Below are positions 49,484 to 60,085 of a stretch of 64,000 bases of DNA, in pieces. Each line of letters opens with the position of its first letter. The first letter of the stretch is position 1. The translations under genes were made by a program, and so were the position numbers. Under the pieces are notes generated by a model that worked only from the letters and a program-made list of their open reading frames with translations, was not told where the DNA came from and ran no database searches. Where the stretch lies: the NCBI RefSeq assembly GCF_014651835.1, contig NZ_BMXQ01000001.1, positions 2,308,801 through 2,372,800 of the forward strand, given 5' to 3'. This DNA comes from Pigmentiphaga litoralis (lineage in GTDB: Bacteria; Pseudomonadota; Gammaproteobacteria; Burkholderiales; Burkholderiaceae_B).

Positions 49484-49990
49484 TCAGTCCGCCGCGCGAT
49501 ACAGGACCGCTTCGACCAGGCCTTCAGGCAAGCTCAGCGACAGCAGTTGTGTGAAGAACAGCGAGGCCACCGTGGACAGCACCAGTCCGAGGGCGATCGA
49601 CGCAACGCCTACCGGCTTGCCGAAGGCACGCGCCGCGGCGACGAACATGAGGGTCGCCGCCAGGATGAAGCCGCCATTGAAGGCGACGCAGGCAATGGCG
49701 GCCACCCAGCCGCCCGTACACCATGCCAGGGCCGGCACGTTGACGGGCGCCGTCGGGCGGGGCGCGAACCGGCGCAGCGTAAACGCCTGCACCCAATGCG
49801 CCACGCCCAGGGCGACCAGCGCCACGGACACCAGCCGCAGCGCCGCCGACGGACCGACCCCCATGGTGCCGGCGGACCGCAAGCCGCCGGCGTTGATATA
49901 CAGGGTGGCGGCCAGTGCGAACAGGCCTAGGCCAATGAAGAACGGCGCGCGCCAGGATCCGAATACCGATTCGGGCCGTGTGTCGTTCAT
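49484..49990 (-). CDS. tctB: tripartite tricarboxylate transporter, small membrane subunit
   Basis: A 168-residue protein with four hydrophobic helices (about residues 13-32, 44-62, 85-110 and 122-150), the TctB layout. Sequence conservation in TctB is low, so the call rests on size, topology and position between tctC and tctA. The ATG at 49990 overlaps the stop of the receptor gene (ATGA). Confidence 0.88.
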   Translation of the reverse strand: MNDTRPESVFGSWRAPFFIGLGLFALAATLYINAGGLRSAGTMGVGPSAALRLVSVALVALGVAHWVQAFTLRRFAPRPTAPVNVPALAWCTGGWVAAIACVAFNGGFILAATLMFVAAARAFGKPVGVASIALGLVLSTVASLFFTQLLSLSLPEGLVEAVLYRAAD

Positions 49991-50967
49991 TTCACCAGTC
50001 CGATGGACGTCAGCGCTGCCGACACGCGCTCCTGCTCGGCTTTCAGGAAAGCGCCGAAGGCCGGGCCATCCAGATACGCATCTTCCCAGCCGCGGGTCTT
50101 CAGGACATTCTTCCACGCGGGCGTTGCGACGGCGCGCTGAATGGCGGCGCCCAGTGCCTGACGTTGCGCGGCGGTGATGTTGCTGCCGGCCACGACACCC
50201 CGCCAGTTGGTCAGTACGACATCGAGGCCCTGCTCTTTGAGGGTGCCAGCCGCCTCGCCTTCGACCTTGCGATCACCGGACACGGCCAGGGCGCGCAGCT
50301 TGCCGGCCTTGATCTGGCTTTCGAATTCGTTGTAGCCCGACACGCCGGCCGTCACGCGCCCGCCCAGCATTTCCGCCAAGGCTTCGCCGCCGCCCGAGAA
50401 CGGCACGTAGTTCAGCTTGCTGGTGTCGCCGCCCGCGGCCTTGGTCACGAGGCCCGCCAGGATGTGGTCGGCGCCGCCGGCCGAGCCGCCTGCCCAGACG
50501 ACTTTCGACGAGTCGGCCTTGATGGCCTTGGCCAGGTCGGCCATGTTGCGGTAAGGCGACTGCGCGGGCACGACCACCACCAGCGGATCGGCCGTGATCC
50601 GTGCGATCGGGGTCACGGCGTCCAGGCCCACCGGCGCCTTGTTCATCAACACCGCGCCGACCAGGGTGATCCCCATCATCAACGCCTGGTTGCCGTCCTT
50701 CTGCGCCGCGCCGGCAAACTGGGCAAGGCCGATGGTGCCGCCTGCGCCGGGCACATTGACGACCTGGACCGACGGCACGATCTTTTCGGACATCAGGACC
50801 TGCTGGAGCGCACGCGATGCGCCGTCCCATCCGCCCCCTGGCGCCGCCGGCGCGGTCAGCTTGATTTGACGAGGTACGGACGCGTCAGCCGCGTGGGTGG
50901 TCGGGGCGACAGCGAAACATGCCAGCGCCGTAAGGATGGCGGCGCAGGGTTTCTTGATGAAGTTCAC
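49987..50967 (-). CDS. tctC: tricarboxylate transporter receptor TctC
   Basis: A 326-residue periplasmic receptor with a Sec signal ending T-T-H-A-A-D. It is the more divergent TctC type: the mature start has [14 protein letters not shown] and [13 protein letters not shown] near residue 70, unlike the P-F-P-P-G-G form of the other receptors. A GTG start at 50967 is chosen for its GGAG site at proper distance and the signal directly behind. It is first in the tctCBA operon, with overlapping stop/start to tctB. Likely ligands are citrate-like tricarboxylates. Confidence 0.9.
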   Translation of the reverse strand: MNFIKKPCAAILTALACFAVAPTTHAADASVPRQIKLTAPAAPGGGWDGASRALQQVLMSEKIVPSVQVVNVPGAGGTIGLAQFAGAAQKDGNQALMMGITLVGAVLMNKAPVGLDAVTPIARITADPLVVVVPAQSPYRNMADLAKAIKADSSKVVWAGGSAGGADHILAGLVTKAAGGDTSKLNYVPFSGGGEALAEMLGGRVTAGVSGYNEFESQIKAGKLRALAVSGDRKVEGEAAGTLKEQGLDVVLTNWRGVVAGSNITAAQRQALGAAIQRAVATPAWKNVLKTRGWEDAYLDGPAFGAFLKAEQERVSAALTSIGLVK

Positions 50968-51013
50968 GGTTTGGTCTCCAGGGGTTGCATGCGCCGGGCG
51001 CAGCGTCTTCAGA

Positions 51014-51039
51014 TTGCATTTTAGTTTTATGAAATGCAA
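51014..51039. promoter_or_regulatory. dyad upstream of tctC
   Basis: TTGCATTT and AAATGCAA form perfect 8-bp arms around a 10-bp AT-rich spacer, 47 bp upstream of tctC. Confidence 0.55.
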
Positions 51040-51047
51040 AGAGCGAG

Positions 51048-51063
51048 CTATGGTTTTCCATAG
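51048..51063. promoter_or_regulatory. second dyad upstream of tctC
   Basis: CTATGG-TTTT-CCATAG is a perfect dyad of the size and style of IclR-family sites. No regulator gene lies beside the operon in the window. The rest of the spacer to 51278 shows nothing else. Confidence 0.55.
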
Positions 51064-51278
51064 TCTGCTGCGTGCATTCGTGTCGTGCAGGACGTCTTGC
51101 GGACTTCGCTTGTAGCGATCATTGCCGACACGGCGCGCAGCGAATACCGGAAGGCTGCGGCTGCGCTCAAGATGCCATCGGGCCGGGGCGGGGTCAACCG
51201 GTTTCACGCGCCGTGAGGCTTGGTGAGGGGTCTGTCGGAACGGGGCAGCGCGCGGCCAGTGTCAAGGGGACGCCGGGC

Positions 51279-51321
51279 AAAAAAGAAGCCCTGCATTGCC
51301 ATAGGCCAATGCAGGGCTTCT
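51279..51321 (-). terminator. Rho-independent terminator of the glucan synthase gene
   Basis: On the minus strand a long stem AGAAGCCCTGCATTG / CAATGCAGGGCTTCT is followed by six T, 19 bp after the stop of the large gene. Confidence 0.93.
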
Positions 51322-51339
51322 GGTGCTAACGTGCTCCGC

Positions 51340-54300
51340 TTACAGCGTGACCACCAGCTGATGGTTCCCCGGCGTGACCGTTACCCGAAGCACCGTGCCA
51401 TCGCACGCCAGCCCGGTACCATCAAGCACCGCCGCCGACACGCCCGACCCTGTGCTGCCATTGGTCTCCACCCGAATCGCATACGTCGCATCGCCCAAGG
51501 TCACGTCTGCACGGAACCCCGGCCAGTCCGACGGAATGCACGGATCGACGATCAGCACATTTCCCTCTCGACGAATCCCAAGGATGCCTTCGACACCCGC
51601 ACGGTGCATCCACCCTGCCGCGCCGGTGTACCAGGTCCACCCGCCGCGACCAGCGTTCGGGGCGACGGAATAGACATCCGCCGCGACCACATAGGGTTCG
51701 ACCCGATACTGCGCGGCCTCCTCCAGCGTACGGGCATGGTTGATCGGGTTGATCAATGCGAACAATGCATGGGCGCGGCCGCTGTCGCTGTCGCCGCGCA
51801 ACTGGGCGTAGGCCATGATGGCCCACATGGCGGCATGGCTGTACTGGCCGCCGTTTTCGCGCAGGCCGGGCGGGTAGCCCTTGATGTAGCCGGGATCGCG
51901 GACCGGGTGGTCGAAGGGTGGCGTGAACAGCAGCGCCAGGCCGTCGTCACGGCGGATCAGGTGGTCGTCGAGCGAGTTCATTGCCAGGACGGCACGACTG
52001 GGGTCGGCGGCGCCGGACAGCACGGCCCACGACTGGGCAATCGAGTCGATACGGCATTCGTCGCTGCCGCGGCTGCCCAGCCAGCTGCCGTCGTCGAAGG
52101 TGGCGCGGCGATACCAGGCGCCGTCCCACGCTTCGTGTTCCAGTGCCGCGCGCACGACTTCGCGATGGGCGCGCCAGCGTGTGACCCGTTCGGGATCACG
52201 GGCTTCGGCCAGTGGCATGAACATGTCGAGCGTGCGGATCAACAGCCAGCCCAGCCAGACGCTCTGGCCCTTGCCGTGCTGTCCGACGCGGTTCATGCCG
52301 TCGTTCCAGTCGCCGGTTCCCATCAGCGGCAAGTCCAGGTCGCCAGTGAGCGCGATGCTTTGGTCCAGGGCGCGGGCGCAATGTTCGAACAAGGTGGCCG
52401 ACAGACTGGCCTGCATGGGCTGGAAGAAGGCGTCGTGCTCCTCGGGCTTGAGCAGCGGGCCTTCCAGGAAGGGGATGCTTTCTTCCAGCACCGCCGCGTC
52501 ACCTGACACGGACACATACCGCGCGGTGGCAAAGGCCAGCCACACCCGGTCGTCGGAAATGTGCGTGCGCACGCCCTGGCCCGTGTCCGGCAGCCACCAG
52601 TGCTGCACATCGCCTTCGGCGAATTGCCGGCCGGCGGCCCTGAGCAGATGGCGGCGCGTTTCTTCGGGTCGCGCAAAGGTCAGCGCCATGCCGTCCTGCA
52701 ACTGGTCGCGAAAGCCGTAGGCGCCGCTGGACTGGTAGAACGCGGAACGCGCCCAGATCCGGCAGGCCAGCGTCTGATACAGCAGCCAGCCATTGAGCAT
52801 GATGTCCATGGCGCGGTCGGGTGTATGCACGACGACGGCGCCGAGTACGCCGCGCCAATGGTCCTTGACCGTTTGCAGCACGGCGTCGAGATCGGCGGTG
52901 CGGTAGCGGGCGACCAATGCCAGGCTGTCGGCTTCGGAATGGCATTGACCAAGCAGCGCGCACAGCGTGACCGCTTCGCCGGGTTGCAGCACCAGGCTGC
53001 ATTGCAGCGCGGCGCAGGGGTCCAGTCCCGCACCTGCAGCGCCCGACAGCGGCGTTTGCGAACGCAAGGCTGCGGGCGACGACAGGCGGCCATGCCGGCC
53101 AAGGAATTCGGTGCGGTCCGCGGTGCGGGTGGTCGGGCGTCCACCAAGGTCCGCAAACGCCACGCGGCCTGCAAAAGCCATGCTCCAGGGATTGCGGGCG
53201 AGCAGCACACCGGTGGGTTCATCCACTGACGTCAGGATGAAGGGCGCCGATGCGCCGCGCGCCGTGCCCAGCACCCATTCGACATAGGACGTGACTGACA
53301 GCCGGCGGGCTTGCCGGCCGCTGTTGCGGATCGTCAGGCGCGAGATCTTGATGGGATCATCGAGCGGGACGAACTGCAGCAGGTCCAGCGCGATACCGTC
53401 CGACTCATGCGTGAAGCGGCTGTAGCCATGGCCATGCCGCGCCACGTAGGTGCCGTTGCCACGCAGGGGTTGCGCGGTCGGACTCCATACCTGTCCGCTG
53501 GCATCATCGCGCACATAGAAGGCTTCGCCCGAAGGATCGGTGACAGGATCGTTGGACCACGGCGTCAGCTGGTTTTCGCGGCTGTTACCCGCCCAGGTGC
53601 TGCTGCTGCCGTCGGCCGAGACCTGGAAGCCGAAGCCAGGATTGCTGACGACGTTGATCCATGGCGCGGGGGTGGTGCGGCCGTCGGACAGCACAGTCAC
53701 GTATTCGCGGCCATCGTCGGCAAAGCCGCCAAGGCCGTTGAAACATTCCAGGTCGGTGGTCAGCGCGGTCTGGGCAGCCGCCGCGGCCTTTGCTGCCGCG
53801 GGCACGGCCGGCGCCACCGATGCGGGCGCGGCGACCGGCGGCGGCGACGCAAGCGTTGCCGCCGGCAAGCCTGCCATCTGCTGCGCGATCGGGCCGAGCC
53901 GCGCGGTCAGGACCACGCGGGCAACCGAGTGCAGCAAGGCCCGCGCTTCGATACCCATCAGATCGACACGCAGGGTATGCACGACGCCGCGCGCCAATGC
54001 TTCGCCGTCGAGACGGGGCCGCGACTGGCTGCTGCGCACCGCCGTGTCGATCGCCACCTGCAGATCCTGCACATAGGAAGATGCACGTTCATTGACGATG
54101 ACCAGATCGACGCTCAGGCCTTTCATGCGCCAGTATTCATGCGCACGCAACAGCTGGCGCACTTGACCGATGTCATCGATATCGTCGATGCGCAGCAGCA
54201 CGATGGGCAGGTCGCCCGACACCGACAGCGGCCACAGGCCGGACTGCTGGCCCGCACCGCGTGCAATGACATCCGCCGGTGAACGGAAGCGCGATTCGGC

Positions 54301-57300
54301 AAAGAGGATGGGAGCGGCCAGCCGCTGGAAGTCCGCAGCCTCGTCGGCCTCGATGCCGATGTGGCGCAACTGCACCTGGGCCTGTGTCCACGCCAGGGTC
54401 CGCGCGCGCTCGAAGGCGCTGCGATCATGGTGTTGATCGACCAGATCCAGCAGCGCTTCGCGCGTCGGGGCTACCAGGGTCCAGAAGGCCAGCCGCGCGA
54501 CCTGGCCCGGCGCGATGCGCACCCGGCGCCGCACCGAAAAGACCGGGTCCAGCACGGTGCCCATGGTGCCGGACAGCGCCTTGCCTGCCGTCATGGCCAC
54601 GGCCGTACTGGCGTTGCGCCCCCGGCCCAGGAAGGCGCCGCGGTCGGACTCGTATTGCACATCCCCCACGGCCACCCCTTCGACGACCGCGAAATGCGCG
54701 GCCCAGATGGGCGCTTCGTCGGGCGTGCGTGGACGGCGGGTGGCGATCAGCGCGCCAAACTCCTGCAGGAATTCTGTCTGCACGAACATCTTGGCGAAGG
54801 CCGGATGGGCATCATCGGTGCTGGGCGTCGCCAGCACGACCTCGGCGTAGGACGTGAGCTCGACATCGCTCACCCGGCGGCCGACGTTGGCCACCGTGAC
54901 CCGGCGCACTTCACCATCGGCTTCGGCCGACACCATGACTTCCATGGTCGTGGTCAGGTTGCCGTCGCGGCACGTGAAGGTGGCGTGGTCTTCGGCAAAC
55001 ACCACTTCGCTGCCCTCTGCCGGTTCGCCAAGGGGCTGCGACGATGCGGACCAGACGCGGCCGCTCTGCATCTCGCGCAGGTACACATAGCTGCCCCAGT
55101 GATCGCAGGTGACGTCTTCACGCCAGCGTGTCACTGCGCGGTCGCGCCAGCGGCTGTACCCGCCACCGGCGGCCGTCAGCATGACCGCGTACCGTCCGTT
55201 GGACAGCAAGTGCACGGCGGGTTCGGCGGTGGTGGCCGAGCCCAGGTAGCGCACGGACTGCAGGTCGCCCCGCATGTTGACCGGCCCCGATGGCACGTCG
55301 TCGGCGCGCACCTGCGCCACCGCAACCAGACGCGGCAGACGTTCCTGCAGCAGCAGTTCGCAGGCCTGGATCATGGGTTCGCGGTGGAAACGCTCGCGCA
55401 TGCGCGCGCCCTGCAGCGTGTTGGCGATGGCGACGATCGTCATGCCCTGGTGATGCGCCATGTAGTTGCGCACGATGGCCACTGTGGCGTCGGCTGGCAG
55501 GCGCGAGCGTGTAAAGTCGAGCGCCTCGTAAAAGCCATAGTGGCCGAGCGCGCCCATCTGGCGCATGCGCTCGAAATTGCGCTGCGCGGCGGCCGGATCG
55601 ACCATGGTGGCCAGGCCGCTGGCATACGGCGCGATCACGGTGTTTTCAGCCAGGCCGCGTTTCAGGCCCAGCCCCGGCACGCCGAAGTTCGAATACTGAT
55701 ACGTGAAGGCCAGATCGCGGGCGTTGTAGGCCGACTCCGAAATTCCCCACGGGATGCCGAGCAGATCGCCATACGCAATCTGATGCTGGACGACCAGGCG
55801 ATTGGTCTGCTCGAGGAGGCTGCCTGCCGGCGCGCGCATGACCAACGACGGCATCAGGTATTCGAACATCGAGCCGGACCAGGACACCAGTGCAGCGCCC
55901 TGCCCGACCGGAGTGGCGGTACGGCCCAGGCGGAACCAGTGCCGGGTTTCGACGTCGCCCTTGGCGATGGCGAACAGGCTGGCCAGCCGCGCTTCGGACG
56001 CCAGCAGGTCATAACAATTGGCGTCGAGGGTGTTGTCGCTCGCGTTGTAGCCGATCGACAGCAGCTTGCGTTCGGGGTCCAGCAAGAAGGCGAAATCCAT
56101 GCCCAACGCCATGGCGCGGGCGTCGTGCGCCAGGGCGCGCCAGCGCGCGTCCAGCGCCGAGGAAACGATGACCGCGGCCACGCCGTTCGCCGACGCATCG
56201 CGCCGCTGCTCGGCCAGCCGCTGGCACAAGGCTTCAAGCCAGAAAATCAGGTCCGCGCCGTGGGCCGACGGGGCCGAAATCACCGCGCGCGCTTCGGTCA
56301 CCGCCTTGTCGGCCAGCCGTTGCAGCACGGGCATGGCCGTGTCGGCATTGCCCTGCAGCGATACGTCGATGTCTTCCAGCACGGCCAGCAGCCGTTTGCC
56401 CTGGCCGCTTTGCACGGCAGGCAGCAACCGGGCGGCATCCTGCGCCAGGGCGAGGATGTCATCGGCGCCATCGGTCCAGTTGTCCGTGACGGGCGCGCCT
56501 ATCCATTCGTCGCAGGCATTGGCCATGGCGATCAGGTGCCCGGCCAGATTGCCGCTGTCCACCGCCGACACGTACGCAGGCAGCAATACCTGCGTGGTTC
56601 CGGTGTCATACCAGTTGTAGAAGTGGCCACGGAACCGGTCGAGCTTCTGCATGCTGCCCAGCGTGGCTTCCAGCCGGTCGCAGGTCTGCGCGGCGCCGGC
56701 CCAGCCGAAATCGCGTGCCGCAATGGTCGACAGCAGATACAGCCCCATGTTGGTGGGCGAGGTCCGGCGGGCCACGACGGGTTTCGGATCTTCCTGGAAA
56801 TTGTCGGGCGGCAGCATGTTGTCTGCCGGGGTGACGAAGGTTTCAAAAAAGCGCCAGGTGCGGCGCGCCGTGCGACGCAAGGAGATGGCTTCGGCGGTGT
56901 CCATCGCGCCCAACGGCGCCACCGACGGCGCTCGGCTGGCACGCCATGCAATCGCGGGCGCAGCCAGCCAGAGCAGCAACAGCGGCAGCATGGCGAGCCC
57001 TTCGCGTGGTGACACCAGGGCCACCACGCCCGTAACCGCCAGGGCCAGGACGACCCCGCCTGCCATCTGCGCATAGAAGCCGACAATGCCCGGACGCGGG
57101 CGCGCCGCCGCTTGCGCCGCCGTGGTCCATTCCAGCAGATGACGGTGCGTGACGTACAGCCGCGACAGCGTGCGGGCGATGGCATCCAGCGCGCGGAAAG
57201 CCTGGTCGGGCAGCAGCGCCACGACCCACAGCGTTTGCAGGACGGCCATGCGCAGGCCGCTGGCCAGCAGCCGGAAGTGGCTGCCGGGGCGGATGTTGGG

Positions 57301-59901
57301 ACTGGGCAGCAGGCGGATCGACAGGCCAGGCAGGAAGGCCGGCAAGGCCATGGCCAATACGACCAGCAGCATGGCCTTGAGGGAATGCGGCCACGGCAGC
57401 CACGCGCACAGGGTCAGCGCGAGCAGACTGGCCGGGGCCAGCAACGAGCGCCGCAGGTTGTCGATCATTTTCCAGCGGCCCAACGAGGGCAGGACCGAGC
57501 CGGCATGGCGGCGCGCGATCACCCACGGCAGCAGCTGCCAATCGCCTCGGGTCCACCGATGCTGGCGCCGCGCGGCCACGTCGTAACGGGCCGGAAACTC
57601 TTCCACCACTTCGACATCGGACGCCAGCCCGGCGCGCGCAAAAACGCCTTCAAACAGGTCATGACTGAGCAGCGTGTTGTCGGGGATACGTCCGGCCAGG
57701 GTCTTCTCGAACGCATCGACGTCGTAAATGCCTTTGCCCGTGTACGAGCCTTCGCCAAACAGGTCCTGGTACACGTCGGACACGGCAGCCGCGTAGGGAT
57801 CCATCCCGCCGGGGCCGGATGACAAGGTCTGGTAGAGCGATCCTTCGCGGCCCAGCGGCAGGGCCGGTGTGACCCGCGGCTGCAGGATCGCGTATCCGCC
57901 CACGACACGGCGTTCGTCCTCGCTGTACCGCACCTGGTTCAAGGGATGGGCGATCTTGCCGATCAGGCGCAGTGCGGCATCGCGGGGCAGCCGCGTATCG
58001 GCGTCGAGCGTGATCACGTAGCGCACGCCAGGCAGGATGTCCGGCTGTCCCGAGCCGTCCGGCGCGGTATCCAGCGGCAGGAAGCTGGTGTCGGTCGCGC
58101 CCCGAAGCAGACGGTTCAGTTCGTGCAGCTTGCCGCGTTTTCTTTCCCATCCCATCCAGCGGTTTTCGCTGGCGTTGAACTGGCGGCGGCGGTGCAGCAG
58201 GTAGAAACGTTTGCCGCCGGGCGCCGGGCCATGCCGCGCGTTCAAGGCAGCAATCGCCGTGCGTGCCAGCGTGATCAAGGGCGTGTCTGCCTCGACCACT
58301 TCCCGATCGGCATCCAGCCCGTCGGACAGCAAGGCGAACGACAGATCGCCGCCCGCGCCGGCCAGGTGGTGCACTTCAAGCTGCTCGATGCAGGCCAGCA
58401 GGTCTTCTTCGGTGGACAGCAGGGTCGGGATGACAACGAGGGTGCGCAGGCTTTCCGGCACGCCGTCCGCCAGGGCGAGCGCAGGCAGGCCCACGGCGCC
58501 GAAGCGGGACGTGACGCCCCGGTGGACCAGTCCGGTGATCAACTCGGACGCCGGGAAGAAGGCCGCCAACGCCAGCACGGCCAGGAAGGCGAATGACACC
58601 GACCCCAGCCCTGGGCCGGCAAGCGCCCAGAATGCGGCCGCGACGACAAGCGCCGACAGCGCAAGGATCGCCGTGGCGTAGCCGCCCACGTCGACGCGGA
58701 CAATGAACCGGTTGATGCGCACCCTGAAGGGCGCCTTGAAGGCAATCGTGGATTCGAGCAGGGCACGGCCGCCGGCGATCAGGTAGAACCCGGGATCACG
58801 TGCGTTGCCGGCGTCCGCAGCCTGGGAAGACGTCAGCGTCAGCGCCTGTTCGGCAATGGCCAGTTCAGACCACGAAGATCCGCGCGCGAGTTGCTCGATG
58901 GCGCTGCGATAGACATTGCGGGTCGGAAAATCCATGGCCGCGAAATCGCTGCCCGCGCGCAAGCGCGCATCCACCAGGCTGACGCTTTCGAACAGGTCGG
59001 CCCAGTCGATATCCGACATCAGCCGCATGCTGGTGATGACATTGCGCACCGACACGTTGGATGCGCCCTGCCGCTGCTGCACGTGCTGAATCACCTGCGT
59101 GGTGTCCGTGCCCTGCCCGCGCAACCGATCGTCCAGCCATTGCAGGGTCGGTGTGGTGCGGGGATCCTGGTCGCGCAGCCGCTTGGCAAGCTCCGCTGCG
59201 AAGACTTCCGACAGCGGCCCGCTGGCCCGCGTGGCAATGTCCTTGTCCAGGGCGGTCTGCGCGCCCCCGGGCGCCAGCAGGTCATGCGCGAGCCGCTGCG
59301 CGTCGGCGCGCACAGCGCGCCCGTGGGTGATCTGGTCAGCCAGGCGGCGCAGGTTTTCGACCAGCACGATGCGCAGCGTGATGGCCACGGCCCACAGTTC
59401 ACTGATGTCGAGCGGCTGCACTTCCTGGTACGCCGCGATGAAGCGGCGCAGCACGACCGGATCGACATGGCTGTCGGTGTGCGCAATGTACGCCCAGGCC
59501 AGGCCGAACACCCGTGGGTAACCGGCGAACGGGCCGTCGGCAAGCTTGGGCAGAAGGCGGTAATAACCCGGTGGCAGATCGACGTGGATCTCGCGTATCT
59601 GCTCTTCGACCACATGGTAGTTGTCGAGGAGCCATTCCGCCGCGGGCACGACGCGGTGTCCGGCGGCCAGTTCAGCGGCGCTGGCGCGATAGGCAGACAG
59701 CAATTGCCCGGCATTGCCACGCAACCGTTTGTGCAACGATGCCACGGCCGGTGGCCGGGCGGTGACCTGCTGGGCGGCCGCCAGACTGCGCGCGTGCTGC
59801 TCGAGGCGTTCGACGCCGAACAGTTCGTCGCGCACAGGGGCTGCGTCCGACCAGGGACTCGAGGCCTTGCGGCCGGTAATGAATTGGAGGACCGGGTGCA
59901 T
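51340..59901 (-). CDS. ndvB: cyclic beta-1,2-glucan synthase (NdvB/ChvB/Cgs type)
   Basis: A giant 2853-residue inner-membrane enzyme, the usual size for Cgs (about 2800-2870). An N-terminal region (1-400) precedes membrane helices near 410-465. A GT84 glycosyltransferase core follows, with the D-x-D in T-L-D-A-D-T-R-L near residue 630 and the Q-x-x-R-W-type site in Q-H-R-W-T-R-G-D-W near residue 780. More helices lie near 800-980, then two carbohydrate-binding/glucoamylase-like modules. The C-terminal GH94 phosphorylase domain has the catalytic Asp in T-G-D-W-N-D-G-M-N near residue 2530 and sets ring size. It makes cyclic osmoregulated periplasmic glucans from UDP-glucose. It is monocistronic with its own terminator; no ndvA-type exporter gene is adjacent. 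Confidence 0.93.
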   Translation of the reverse strand: MHPVLQFITGRKASSPWSDAAPVRDELFGVERLEQHARSLAAAQQVTARPPAVASLHKRLRGNAGQLLSAYRASAAELAAGHRVVPAAEWLLDNYHVVEEQIREIHVDLPPGYYRLLPKLADGPFAGYPRVFGLAWAYIAHTDSHVDPVVLRRFIAAYQEVQPLDISELWAVAITLRIVLVENLRRLADQITHGRAVRADAQRLAHDLLAPGGAQTALDKDIATRASGPLSEVFAAELAKRLRDQDPRTTPTLQWLDDRLRGQGTDTTQVIQHVQQRQGASNVSVRNVITSMRLMSDIDWADLFESVSLVDARLRAGSDFAAMDFPTRNVYRSAIEQLARGSSWSELAIAEQALTLTSSQAADAGNARDPGFYLIAGGRALLESTIAFKAPFRVRINRFIVRVDVGGYATAILALSALVVAAAFWALAGPGLGSVSFAFLAVLALAAFFPASELITGLVHRGVTSRFGAVGLPALALADGVPESLRTLVVIPTLLSTEEDLLACIEQLEVHHLAGAGGDLSFALLSDGLDADREVVEADTPLITLARTAIAALNARHGPAPGGKRFYLLHRRRQFNASENRWMGWERKRGKLHELNRLLRGATDTSFLPLDTAPDGSGQPDILPGVRYVITLDADTRLPRDAALRLIGKIAHPLNQVRYSEDERRVVGGYAILQPRVTPALPLGREGSLYQTLSSGPGGMDPYAAAVSDVYQDLFGEGSYTGKGIYDVDAFEKTLAGRIPDNTLLSHDLFEGVFARAGLASDVEVVEEFPARYDVAARRQHRWTRGDWQLLPWVIARRHAGSVLPSLGRWKMIDNLRRSLLAPASLLALTLCAWLPWPHSLKAMLLVVLAMALPAFLPGLSIRLLPSPNIRPGSHFRLLASGLRMAVLQTLWVVALLPDQAFRALDAIARTLSRLYVTHRHLLEWTTAAQAAARPRPGIVGFYAQMAGGVVLALAVTGVVALVSPREGLAMLPLLLLWLAAPAIAWRASRAPSVAPLGAMDTAEAISLRRTARRTWRFFETFVTPADNMLPPDNFQEDPKPVVARRTSPTNMGLYLLSTIAARDFGWAGAAQTCDRLEATLGSMQKLDRFRGHFYNWYDTGTTQVLLPAYVSAVDSGNLAGHLIAMANACDEWIGAPVTDNWTDGADDILALAQDAARLLPAVQSGQGKRLLAVLEDIDVSLQGNADTAMPVLQRLADKAVTEARAVISAPSAHGADLIFWLEALCQRLAEQRRDASANGVAAVIVSSALDARWRALAHDARAMALGMDFAFLLDPERKLLSIGYNASDNTLDANCYDLLASEARLASLFAIAKGDVETRHWFRLGRTATPVGQGAALVSWSGSMFEYLMPSLVMRAPAGSLLEQTNRLVVQHQIAYGDLLGIPWGISESAYNARDLAFTYQYSNFGVPGLGLKRGLAENTVIAPYASGLATMVDPAAAQRNFERMRQMGALGHYGFYEALDFTRSRLPADATVAIVRNYMAHHQGMTIVAIANTLQGARMRERFHREPMIQACELLLQERLPRLVAVAQVRADDVPSGPVNMRGDLQSVRYLGSATTAEPAVHLLSNGRYAVMLTAAGGGYSRWRDRAVTRWREDVTCDHWGSYVYLREMQSGRVWSASSQPLGEPAEGSEVVFAEDHATFTCRDGNLTTTMEVMVSAEADGEVRRVTVANVGRRVSDVELTSYAEVVLATPSTDDAHPAFAKMFVQTEFLQEFGALIATRRPRTPDEAPIWAAHFAVVEGVAVGDVQYESDRGAFLGRGRNASTAVAMTAGKALSGTMGTVLDPVFSVRRRVRIAPGQVARLAFWTLVAPTREALLDLVDQHHDRSAFERARTLAWTQAQVQLRHIGIEADEAADFQRLAAPILFAESRFRSPADVIARGAGQQSGLWPLSVSGDLPIVLLRIDDIDDIGQVRQLLRAHEYWRMKGLSVDLVIVNERASSYVQDLQVAIDTAVRSSQSRPRLDGEALARGVVHTLRVDLMGIEARALLHSVARVVLTARLGPIAQQMAGLPAATLASPPPVAAPASVAPAVPAAAKAAAAAQTALTTDLECFNGLGGFADDGREYVTVLSDGRTTPAPWINVVSNPGFGFQVSADGSSSTWAGNSRENQLTPWSNDPVTDPSGEAFYVRDDASGQVWSPTAQPLRGNGTYVARHGHGYSRFTHESDGIALDLLQFVPLDDPIKISRLTIRNSGRQARRLSVTSYVEWVLGTARGASAPFILTSVDEPTGVLLARNPWSMAFAGRVAFADLGGRPTTRTADRTEFLGRHGRLSSPAALRSQTPLSGAAGAGLDPCAALQCSLVLQPGEAVTLCALLGQCHSEADSLALVARYRTADLDAVLQTVKDHWRGVLGAVVVHTPDRAMDIMLNGWLLYQTLACRIWARSAFYQSSGAYGFRDQLQDGMALTFARPEETRRHLLRAAGRQFAEGDVQHWWLPDTGQGVRTHISDDRVWLAFATARYVSVSGDAAVLEESIPFLEGPLLKPEEHDAFFQPMQASLSATLFEHCARALDQSIALTGDLDLPLMGTGDWNDGMNRVGQHGKGQSVWLGWLLIRTLDMFMPLAEARDPERVTRWRAHREVVRAALEHEAWDGAWYRRATFDDGSWLGSRGSDECRIDSIAQSWAVLSGAADPSRAVLAMNSLDDHLIRRDDGLALLFTPPFDHPVRDPGYIKGYPPGLRENGGQYSHAAMWAIMAYAQLRGDSDSGRAHALFALINPINHARTLEEAAQYRVEPYVVAADVYSVAPNAGRGGWTWYTGAAGWMHRAGVEGILGIRREGNVLIVDPCIPSDWPGFRADVTLGDATYAIRVETNGSTGSGVSAAVLDGTGLACDGTVLRVTVTPGNHQLVVTL

Positions 59902-60085
59902 GGGCGCCTTTCGGGACGCTCAGCGCACGCACGTGCCTTGCGAACGACCCGTTAAATAGGAAGTGCGGACAGGCAGGACACGTCTAGAGATGGCAGAGGC
60001 AACTCGTCTGCCGCGCCAAGGCGCAGGCAGACCACGCAAACGTGGCCCGGCCCGTTTCGTTCAGGACGACGGGGCCGGCGCCGCG

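Noticed and set aside
54361-57012. Very long open frame (883 codons) on the plus strand opposite the glucan synthase
   Set aside because: It is the mirror of a GC-rich coding frame; its translation is Arg/His/Gln-rich with no domain, and the minus-strand protein has clear motifs throughout.
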